Assembly: GCA_946628745.1 (NCBI GenBank)
Contig: CAMOXA010000088.1
Span: 1 to 6,594, forward strand
DNA from: an uncultured Verrucomicrobiota bacterium
Lineage (GTDB): Bacteria; Verrucomicrobiota; Kiritimatiellia; RFP12; UBA1067
Direction of reading: 5' to 3'
DNA: 6,594 nt
Numbering within the stretch: position 1 is the stretch's first letter; each line of letters starts with the position of its first letter. This document shows positions 1 to 6,041 of this stretch, one piece after another. The position numbers and the translations under genes were made by a program. A model generated the notes under the pieces. That model ran no database searches and was not told the DNA's origin. It saw only the letters and a program-made list of their open reading frames with translations.

Positions 1-52
1 ATAGGAGCTTCCCAAGCTTCTTACGTGGGTTCGATTCCCATCGCCCGCTCCA
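1..52 (+). tRNA. tRNA-Gly (anticodon CCC), 3' part only
   Basis: This is the 3' portion of a tRNA cut by the left edge of the window; the 5' acceptor strand and most of the D arm are missing. The anticodon stem is 4-8 paired with 16-20 (one G-U pair). It encloses the 7-base loop TTCCCAA, which places anticodon CCC at 11-13 and reads glycine codon GGG. A short variable loop (21-24) follows. The T arm is 25-29 paired with 37-41 around the loop TTCGATT. The 3' acceptor strand CGCCCGC is at 42-48, the discriminator base is T49, and CCA is encoded at 50-52. The acceptor strand predicts GCGGGCG at the missing 5' end, which is typical of bacterial tRNA-Gly. Confidence 0.93.
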
Positions 53-70
53 TTTTGTTTAGGCAGGGCG

Positions 71-89
71 GTCTGGTCCCGGACCAGGC
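71..89. repeat. Inverted repeat / hairpin between tRNA-Gly and recN
   Basis: CTGGTCC (73-79) and GGACCAG (81-87) form a perfect inverted repeat around one base. As RNA it can fold into an 8-bp stem, 71-78 with 82-89 including one G-U pair, around a 3-base loop. No T run follows, so it is not a standard intrinsic terminator. It may be a processing or termination structure for the tRNA transcript, or a dyad operator ahead of recN. The sequence alone does not decide between these. Confidence 0.5.
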
Positions 90-121
90 GAATACATTGG
101 CTCGCACGAGTGTAGTGTCAC

Positions 122-1810
122 ATGCTTTCACGACTGACAGTAACGAATCTAGCGATTGTAGAGAAGGCCGAAGTCTGTTTCGGGCCGGGGCTTAATGTTC
201 TTACGGGCGAAACGGGCGCTGGTAAAAGCGTGCTTATGGGCGCGCTCGATCTGGTGCTTGGCGCGCGCGCCGACAGTTCCGTAGTCAGGGACGGCGCGAA
301 AGAGGCCAGAGTCGAGGCGGAATTCACTGTAGAGGGCGCGTCGGCGCGGAGCGTCCGCGGCATTCTCGACGATGCGGGGCTGCCGGGCGAAGAGGACGGT
401 CTGCTCGTCATACGCCGGACCGTCGGCGCCAGCGGAACCGGCAGGGTCTGGGTGAACGACTGCGCCGCGACGGTGGCCACGCTGAAGAAACTGGGCCGCG
501 CGCTTGTAGACATACACGGGCCGCGCTCCAACCAGAGGCTTCTGGAAGAAGCGTTCCAGCGCGAAACGCTGGACGCTTGCGGCGGCGTCGACTTGAGAGA
601 CTACGCGAAGGCGTGGAGCGGGCTCGTCGACGTGCGCGCCGAGATCGCGCGGCTCGAGGGCGAGGGGGCGTCCGAGGACGAATTGGATTTGCTGCGATAC
701 CAGGTCGGCGAGCTTGAAGAGGCCGGACTTTCGCCGGACGACGACGAGATCGCCGCGAAGCACGCCGCCGCCGCCCATGCGGAGGAGATTGTCGAGAGCG
801 CCAATGAAATCACCGAGGCGCTCGGCGGGGACGAGGGGGCCGCGGAACTCGTGTCCAGACTCCAGCCGAAGTTCGCGGCAATAGCCAGGCACATGCCTGA
901 AGCAGCGGAATGGGCGGCGGAGGCCGAAGACCTTACTCTGAAGATACAGGAGCTTTCGCGCAGCGTGGCGGACGCCGCATCGCGCATCGACGCCGACCCG
1001 GACGCGCTCGCTGAGCTGGACGCGCGTCTGGCGACCGTAAACAGGCTCAAGCGCAAGTATCTCAAGGGCGCGGGCGACAGCGGCGTCGCCGAACTTCTGC
1101 AGGTGCTGGAGGACAAGCGCGGGCGTCTGGCGAGAATAGAAGGGCGTGAAGAGCGGCTGGCGGAACTTCGCCGGGCGGAGAGCGCCGCCGAGGCGAAGGT
1201 TCGCTCGGCCGGTGCGGCGCTTACCGGCAAGAGGCGCACGGCCGCGGCGAGACTGGCCAAGGCGGTGACGCGCGAACTCAGGGATCTCGGCTTTCTGCAG
1301 GCGAAGTTTTCAGTGGAGCTCGCCGCGGCGGAGCCATCGGCTTGCGGATGCGACAAAGTCCGCTACATGTTCGAGCCGAACCCCGGCGAAGCGGCGAGGG
1401 AGCTCGCCTCGATAGCGAGCTCCGGCGAAATCGCCCGCGTGATGCTCGCTCTCAAGGGGGTGATGGCCTCGCACGACGGCGTCGACGTGCTCGTGTTCGA
1501 CGAGATCGACGCGAATATCGGCGGGGAAACCGGACGCGTGGTCGGCGAGAAGATGCAGGCCGTGGCGAGGCTCCACCAGGTTCTGGCGATAACGCATCTG
1601 CCGCAGAGCGCCGTGTATGCGGCCAGGCATCTGGTCGTCTCGAAGGCGGTGTCCGGCGGGCGCACGAGAACGCACATCGAAGAGGCGACCGGCGAAAGGC
1701 GCGTCGCCGAGATCGCGAGGATGCTGGGCGGCGAAGGGGCGACGCCTGTCGTCAGGCGCCATGCGCAGGAACTTCTCGACAATGCGAGGGCGCCGGGCGC
1801 GGAGGCCTGA
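122..1810 (+). CDS. recN: DNA repair protein RecN (SMC-like ATPase)
   Basis: RecN is a cytoplasmic SMC-like ATPase that acts early in recombinational repair of DNA double-strand breaks. The 562-residue length is normal for the family. The N terminus matches family members (NLAIVEKAEVCFGPGLNVLTGETGAGKS), which fixes the start. Walker A is GETGAGKS at residues 29-36. A charged Ala/Glu-rich coiled-coil region spans about 160-390 and includes LRYQVGELEEAGL (191-203) and the family's DADP...NRLKRKY block (290-313). The ABC signature is ASSGE (432-436), Walker B is VFDEID (458-463), and the H-loop is ITH (490-492). Two motifs deviate: the signature is SSGE rather than SGGE, and the usual HGQ after Walker A is HGP (132-134). 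No clear Shine-Dalgarno sequence precedes the ATG, and I saw no E. coli-type LexA box. The gene ends 32 bp before the AroB-like gene, so the two may be co-transcribed. Confidence 0.96.
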   Translation: MLSRLTVTNLAIVEKAEVCFGPGLNVLTGETGAGKSVLMGALDLVLGARADSSVVRDGAKEARVEAEFTVEGASARSVRGILDDAGLPGEEDGLLVIRRTVGASGTGRVWVNDCAATVATLKKLGRALVDIHGPRSNQRLLEEAFQRETLDACGGVDLRDYAKAWSGLVDVRAEIARLEGEGASEDELDLLRYQVGELEEAGLSPDDDEIAAKHAAAAHAEEIVESANEITEALGGDEGAAELVSRLQPKFAAIARHMPEAAEWAAEAEDLTLKIQELSRSVADAASRIDADPDALAELDARLATVNRLKRKYLKGAGDSGVAELLQVLEDKRGRLARIEGREERLAELRRAESAAEAKVRSAGAALTGKRRTAAARLAKAVTRELRDLGFLQAKFSVELAAAEPSACGCDKVRYMFEPNPGEAARELASIASSGEIARVMLALKGVMASHDGVDVLVFDEIDANIGGETGRVVGEKMQAVARLHQVLAITHLPQSAVYAARHLVVSKAVSGGRTRTHIEEATGERRVAEIARMLGGEGATPVVRRHAQELLDNARAPGAEA

Positions 1811-1832
1811 CATAGACCGCAAAACGAAATAC

Positions 1833-1838
1833 AGGAGA
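1833..1838 (+). promoter_or_regulatory. Ribosome binding site of the AroB-like gene
   Basis: AGGAGA lies 4 bases before the ATG at 1843 (the AGGAG core is 5 bases away). It supports this start codon and independent translation of the AroB-like gene after recN. Confidence 0.75.
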
Positions 1839-1842
1839 GAAT

Positions 1843-2979
1843 ATGGCAACTATCAAAGACAATGGCGAATTGACGCTGGATTGGTCGGAGAAGGGATCTT
1901 GCAAAATCCGTTTTGTCGACAATGTCTTCACTCTGGAGAACGCGGCGCTCGCGGAACTTCTCAAGGCGGTCTCAGGTTCCGATTCGCCGCGGCTTATTCT
2001 CGCCGCGGACTCGAATGTCGTGCACAGGACCGAGGGCCTCGGCTCCAGAATAGGCAGGTATCTGAACGAATACGGCATAAAGCTCGCCGGCGGGGCGATT
2101 GTATTGAACGGCGGCGAGAAAATCAAGTGCGACGACATGGCGAGCGTCGGTCTTATCGCGTCTAAGCTCGTAGAGGCGAAGATCGGCGTGAACGACATTG
2201 TTCTCGCGATAGGCGGCGGTTCGCTTCTCGACGCGGTAGGGTACGCGGCCGTGCAGACGCGCGGCGGGGTCAAGCTCGTCAGGGTGCCGACGACTCCGGC
2301 CGCGATGATCGACGCGGCGTACGCGATGAATGCGGCAGTGGACAGCGGCGGCGTGAAGGACGCGCTCAGAGTGCCGTGCCGTCCCGCCGCCGTAGTTGTC
2401 GACATGTCGTTCGCACAGACGGTTCTCGACGGCGTATGGCGCGGCGGCGTGGGCGAAGCCGTGCGGCACGCGGCGGTATCCGACGGCGCGCTGATGAAAA
2501 AGATCGCCAAGAACGCGGAGCTGCTGCGCGACCGCGACGCGAATGTCATGGGCGAGACGATTCGCGCATGCGTCGCCTCGCGCGTGAAAAAGGGTCCGGT
2601 CGACTTCGCGCAGTGGTGCGCGGCGCGCCTGGAGGCGATGAGCGGCTACAAGCTGCCGCACGGATATGCAATACCCATTTCAATATGCATCGAGTGCGCG
2701 TATGCCGTCGCGCGCGGCATTATGAAGGAGTCCGACCAGGAACTGGTGTGCGGGGCGCTCGCCGACTGCGGCGCGTTGGACGGGCTGGGGCACAGCCATC
2801 ACATACTCTCGCAGACCGACAGCATATTGTTCGGTTTGGACGCCTGGGAGCTCGCCACCGGTTCCAGACGCGTTTTGCTCCCGGCCGGGGTGGGCAAGAG
2901 CGCTATAGAAGAAGAACCCGACCGCGAACTCTACAAAAAGGTGATAAAAGAGTTTCTTGCTGTTTCCATCGCATCGTAA
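1843..2979 (+). CDS. Divergent 3-dehydroquinate synthase-like (AroB family) protein
   Basis: This 378-residue cytoplasmic protein belongs to the dehydroquinate synthase / sugar phosphate cyclase fold. Family NAD-binding motifs are in order: GGEKIK (90-95, cf. DGEQYK in AroB), GGGSLLDAVGYAA (124-136), PTTPAAMID (149-157). GVGEAVRHA (202-210) matches GLAEVIKYG, PHGYAI (272-277) matches LHGEAV, and LPAGVGKS (346-353) matches the C-terminal LP..IGK block. In hand alignment the metal ligands Glu205 and His273 are kept, but the third ligand, the first His of FGHTFGHAIE, is Gln257 in FAQWCAARLE (255-264), and the second His of that motif is Ala261. The conserved Lys of GGKTAVN is Asn163, Lys of EVIK is Arg208, and DKK is DAW (333-335). 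The stretch before Gln257 looks about ten residues short, losing the DE.E.G segment. It is probably not a normal AroB; a different cyclase, a non-catalytic paralog, or a lineage-specific enzyme are all possible. No gene symbol is assigned for this reason. Reading frame and codon use look intact. Confidence 0.85.
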   Translation: MATIKDNGELTLDWSEKGSCKIRFVDNVFTLENAALAELLKAVSGSDSPRLILAADSNVVHRTEGLGSRIGRYLNEYGIKLAGGAIVLNGGEKIKCDDMASVGLIASKLVEAKIGVNDIVLAIGGGSLLDAVGYAAVQTRGGVKLVRVPTTPAAMIDAAYAMNAAVDSGGVKDALRVPCRPAAVVVDMSFAQTVLDGVWRGGVGEAVRHAAVSDGALMKKIAKNAELLRDRDANVMGETIRACVASRVKKGPVDFAQWCAARLEAMSGYKLPHGYAIPISICIECAYAVARGIMKESDQELVCGALADCGALDGLGHSHHILSQTDSILFGLDAWELATGSRRVLLPAGVGKSAIEEEPDRELYKKVIKEFLAVSIAS

Positions 2980-2991
2980 ATTTGGTAAAAT
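2963..2991 (+). promoter_or_regulatory. Candidate sigma-70-type promoter for bamA
   Basis: TTTCCA (2963-2968) and TAAAAT (2986-2991) are separated by 17 bases and resemble -35 and -10 boxes, with 4/6 and 5/6 matches to TTGACA and TATAAT. They sit in an AT-rich island (about 2977-2994) in otherwise GC-rich DNA and overlap the end of the AroB-like gene. The -10 box ends only 11 bases before the bamA ATG, so transcription would start about 4-6 bases before the start codon. That fits the absence of a Shine-Dalgarno sequence there. This is consensus matching by eye only. Confidence 0.4.
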
Positions 2992-3002
2992 ATACCCCAA
3001 CC

Positions 3003-5435
3003 ATGAAAAGAATAATAGCATTCGCGGCTCTGTTCGGTTCTGCAGCATACGCTGTCAACGTTGTCGACGTCAAGGTCGACGCGCGCGACGGTTTCGGTGG
3101 CGACACCGGGTCCGTGCTGGCGAGATGCCAGACCAAACCCGGCACGGCATACGATCCCGTCACCGTCTCGCGCGATGTCAAATCGCTGAACGGTTCGAAC
3201 GAATACCAGGACATATCCGCGCAGGCCGAAGAAGTCGACGGCGGGGTCCGCGTGACGTTTGTCGTGTTCCGCAAGATGCGGTACAACGGGCCGCCCGTAA
3301 TAAAGGGGGGCGAATTCTTCAGCGCGTCCAAGATCGCTTCCGCGGCGAAGCTGAAAGACGGCATGCTTTACGGCGAGGCTGATTTCGCCGAGGCCGCCGA
3401 AAGGGTGCGGGAGCTTTACAACAAAAAGCATTTCCCGGACACGAAGGTCACACCCGTCCCCAAAATGATGGCAGGGAGCATCAACTGCACGTTGACGTTC
3501 ATGATTGACGAAGGTGCGCGGGTCAAGGTGTCGAAGTACGTGTTCGACGGCGCGGAAAACGTCGAAGAGTCCGAACTCCGCGACGCGATAGGGGTGTACC
3601 CCTGGTGGAACCCTGTAGGCTGGTTCGCCGACGACCCCGTGACGCCCGCCCAGCGCGCGCAGGCCGCGCAGAAGGCAAAGCGCCATTATGCGGAACTCGG
3701 GTACCTCGACGCGACCGTATCGGATCCCGTTTTCGAATTCGACGAGGCGAGCGGAACCCACGCTCTCGTGTTCAAGGTCGACGAAGGGCCCCGCTACACT
3801 GTAGGCTCGGCGAAGATCGACGGCGTCAAAAGCTACGCGGTCGACGAAGTCGCCAGGCGCAGCGACATGCCGCAGCCCGGCGACACCGCAGGCATAAAGA
3901 CGCTCGAGGACGCCGCGCACAGCATTGAGATCACGATGGGGTCGGGCGACATAGGCCTCGCCGACACGAAGGTTTCGTACAAGCACATCCCGCGCCCGGA
4001 CGAGCCCAGCGTCGTGGATCTCGTATTCTCCGTCGCCGAAGGCGTCCCCGTCGTCATCAACCAGATACGCATACGCGGGAACGACTACACGAAGGACAAG
4101 GTGATCCGCCGCGAAATCAAGCTCGCGCCAGGCAACAGGATGCTGGCGGACGCGGCCGAGCAGAGCAAGAAGCGCCTCGAGAACCTCGACTACTTCTCGC
4201 AGGTCAGATACAGCCTTGTCGACGCCAGCCGCGGCAAGGACGGGGAAGGCCGCGAGTACCGCGACCTCGTCTATGAGGTCACCGAGAAAAACACCGGCAA
4301 TTTCATGGTCGGCATAGGCGCGAGTTCCGTCGATTCGGTCTATGTTTCGGCCGAGGTCCAGCAGGCCAACTTCGATATCTTCGCCCCTCAAAAGTATTTT
4401 CGCGGCGGCGGGCAGAAAGGCCGCCTGTATGTCGCCGCCGGCCCGCGCATCCAGACCTACGAAGCCGAAGTGACGGAGCCGTGGTTCCTCGACCGCGAGC
4501 TTGAGCTGACCGTCAGGGGCTACCGCCGCCAGAGGTGGTACGACGAATACGACATAATCAGGTCGGGCGGTGCGGCGTCGATTTCATATCCGATGAAGCT
4601 GTGGAATCCTTTCGCCAGGGATCCCGCGAAGCGCTACACGACATTCGGCAGCTTCGGTTTCGCGCTCTCTGGCGAATTCATCGAGTTCGACGACGCCGAC
4701 CATGGCTACTGGCGCTACAAGGGACGCACGGTCTCGCTCGCTGAGAAAGGCGGCGAAGACGACCGCTACGGCGACGCGTTCGAAGGCGTGGGCAGGCTTT
4801 TCTGGAGCCGTGCGACGCTCGACAGGCCGCGCATCCCGACATCCGGCTCGCGCACGCACGTCTTTTTCGATCTCGGGCAGGGGGACAACGAATACTGGCG
4901 TCTCGGCTTCACGCACCGCACCTACTATTCGCCGTGGCGCAGGCTCGTCAAGGGCGACAGCTGGCTTAAAGAGCACGTGTTCATGATCGGTCTGAGGGCC
5001 GAGACCATCGACGCGATCTCCAGCGAAGTGCCGATCTACAACCGCATGTTCCTCGGCGGCCCGAGGTCCGTCCGCGGCATCGAGTACCGCAATGTCTCGC
5101 CGATGGCGCGCAAGCTCCGCGGACGCCGCGATCCCGACGGGGAGCCTTCCAACTCCTACATGCCGTGGGGCGGACAGACGCTTTTCTGCGCGAACTTCGA
5201 GTACACCGTGCCGATCGTCAAGATGCTGCGGCTGGCGGCGTTCAGCGACCTCGGTTCAGTCGGAGAGGACGAATTCGATCTGGACATGAGCGACACGTTC
5301 GCGTGGACCGTCGGTCTCGGAGTGAGAATCGACATACCCATGTTCCCGATACGGCTCGACTTCGCGACGCCTGTCAAAAAGCCGGACCATGCCGACAAGG
5401 AGATCTTCAGCTTCTCGATCGGATACGACTTCTAA
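3003..5435 (+). CDS. bamA: Outer membrane protein assembly factor BamA
   Basis: BamA is the core of the BAM complex and inserts beta-barrel proteins into the outer membrane. The 810-residue precursor starts with a signal peptide, MKRIIAFAALFGSAAYA (1-17), cleaved after AYA. Five POTRA repeats follow at roughly 18-92, 95-171, 172-261, 264-347 and 348-430; several end in the typical hydrophobic-strand plus EG pattern (MIDEG, KVDEG, SVAEG). The fifth begins INQIRIRGNDYTKDKVIRREI, the most conserved POTRA block. Residues from about 431 form the 16-strand barrel. The loop 6 motif is GGPRSVRGIE (685-694), with Ile where VRGF/Y is usual. The protein ends in a beta-signal, FSFSIGYDF, with a C-terminal Phe. 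The frame is open upstream to 2376, but that part overlaps the AroB-like gene and is not family-like. The ATG at 3003 is chosen because of the signal peptide. It lies 36 bp ahead of skp. Confidence 0.97.
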   Translation: MKRIIAFAALFGSAAYAVNVVDVKVDARDGFGGDTGSVLARCQTKPGTAYDPVTVSRDVKSLNGSNEYQDISAQAEEVDGGVRVTFVVFRKMRYNGPPVIKGGEFFSASKIASAAKLKDGMLYGEADFAEAAERVRELYNKKHFPDTKVTPVPKMMAGSINCTLTFMIDEGARVKVSKYVFDGAENVEESELRDAIGVYPWWNPVGWFADDPVTPAQRAQAAQKAKRHYAELGYLDATVSDPVFEFDEASGTHALVFKVDEGPRYTVGSAKIDGVKSYAVDEVARRSDMPQPGDTAGIKTLEDAAHSIEITMGSGDIGLADTKVSYKHIPRPDEPSVVDLVFSVAEGVPVVINQIRIRGNDYTKDKVIRREIKLAPGNRMLADAAEQSKKRLENLDYFSQVRYSLVDASRGKDGEGREYRDLVYEVTEKNTGNFMVGIGASSVDSVYVSAEVQQANFDIFAPQKYFRGGGQKGRLYVAAGPRIQTYEAEVTEPWFLDRELELTVRGYRRQRWYDEYDIIRSGGAASISYPMKLWNPFARDPAKRYTTFGSFGFALSGEFIEFDDADHGYWRYKGRTVSLAEKGGEDDRYGDAFEGVGRLFWSRATLDRPRIPTSGSRTHVFFDLGQGDNEYWRLGFTHRTYYSPWRRLVKGDSWLKEHVFMIGLRAETIDAISSEVPIYNRMFLGGPRSVRGIEYRNVSPMARKLRGRRDPDGEPSNSYMPWGGQTLFCANFEYTVPIVKMLRLAAFSDLGSVGEDEFDLDMSDTFAWTVGLGVRIDIPMFPIRLDFATPVKKPDHADKEIFSFSIGYDF

Positions 5436-5457
5436 ACGATGGCAAGACAAACAAATC

Positions 5458-5462
5458 AAGGA
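5458..5462 (+). promoter_or_regulatory. Ribosome binding site deciding the skp start
   Basis: AAGGA lies 9 bases before the ATG at 5472. An in-frame ATG at 5439 lacks a comparable site and would add 11 polar residues before the signal peptide, so 5472 is preferred. Confidence 0.65.
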
Positions 5463-5471
5463 ACGAACCAC

Positions 5472-6041
5472 ATGAAAAAGACAACAGTTCTCGCCGCCGC
5501 GCTGGCGACGGCCGCCGCAGCTTTCGGCGGAATGAAGATAGGCACCGTGGACATGGTGCTGCTCGTCAGAAACCATTCGAGCTACGAAACGAACAAGGAG
5601 CTTCTGCAAGGCATGGAAAAGGAGGCCCGCGCCCAGCTTGACGAAATGAAGAAGGTGCTCGACGATCTGCAGGACCAGGGGCGGGCGCTCGCCGAAGAGC
5701 TGCAAAACCCGATGCTCGCGGCGGCCGCCAAGACGAAAGCCGAGAAGGATATCGCCGACGTCCAGCGAAAGTACGTCCAGCAGCAGCAGAAAATGCGCGA
5801 TGCGGCGATGCAGAACCAGCAGAAGCTCTCCGAGACCGAGGCCACGCTGCTAAAGTCCCAGGCGGGCGACTTGAAGAAGCGCATTGCGGACTTCGCGAAG
5901 AAGAACGACTACGATCTCGTTCTCGATTCGTCCGCGGCGATTTATTCGGACAAGGACATGGACGTCACCGACGCAGTGCTCGAGGAAATGGGCGTCGACC
6001 CCAAGGCCGCCCGCGCCAAGGAGAAGAATGAAGGCAAGTGA
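5472..6041 (+). CDS. skp: Periplasmic chaperone Skp/OmpH family
   Basis: This is a trimeric 'jellyfish' periplasmic chaperone that holds unfolded outer-membrane proteins for delivery to BamA. The 189-residue precursor opens with a signal peptide, MKKTTVLAAALATAAAAFGG (1-20), with the exact cleavage point uncertain. The mature part starts with the family strand MKIGTVDMVLLV (21-32). A long Lys/Glu/Gln/Ala-rich coiled coil covers roughly 40-142 and makes the tentacles. The C-terminal part of the core is NDYDLVLDSSAAIYSD (145-160) followed by the D(V/I)T.AVL helix, as in Skp/OmpH proteins. The length is slightly above the E. coli protein but normal for the OmpH family. It lies between bamA and lpxD, the classic order, and its last 14 bases overlap lpxD. 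It ends in a Lys/Glu-rich tail of no clear function. Confidence 0.94.
   Translation: MKKTTVLAAALATAAAAFGGMKIGTVDMVLLVRNHSSYETNKELLQGMEKEARAQLDEMKKVLDDLQDQGRALAEELQNPMLAAAAKTKAEKDIADVQRKYVQQQQKMRDAAMQNQQKLSETEATLLKSQAGDLKKRIADFAKKNDYDLVLDSSAAIYSDKDMDVTDAVLEEMGVDPKAARAKEKNEGK
6018..6023 (+). promoter_or_regulatory. Ribosome binding site of lpxD inside skp
   Basis: AAGGAG lies within the last codons of skp, 4 bases before the lpxD ATG at 6028. It supports that start and translational coupling with skp. Confidence 0.75.

Noticed and set aside
1..121. tRNA-Gly as an attachment site of an integrated element
   Set aside because: No integrase, direct repeat of the tRNA 3' end, or foreign-looking DNA follows; the next genes are core housekeeping genes.
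2546..2640. Frameshift as the cause of the missing histidines in the AroB-like protein
   Set aside because: The other frames here do not restore a GHTFGH-like motif, and the family motifs before and after are in the same frame.
149..2661. Several antisense open frames opposite recN and the AroB-like gene
   Set aside because: They are low-complexity Arg/Ala/Ser-rich frames mirroring GC-rich codons, with no family motifs.
2376..3002. Upstream in-frame extension of bamA by 209 codons
   Set aside because: It overlaps the AroB-like gene in another frame, is Arg-rich and low in hydrophobic pattern, and would bury the clear signal peptide that begins at 3003.
2931..4391. Long antisense open frame (486 codons) opposite the 5' half of bamA
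   Set aside because: It lies fully opposite well-supported coding sequence. GC-rich codon use commonly leaves the reverse strand open. Its protein has no recognisable motif, and no ribosome site was noted.
5439..5471. Earlier in-frame ATG for skp
   Set aside because: It would put 11 polar residues ahead of the signal peptide, and it lacks a ribosome site, unlike the ATG at 5472.
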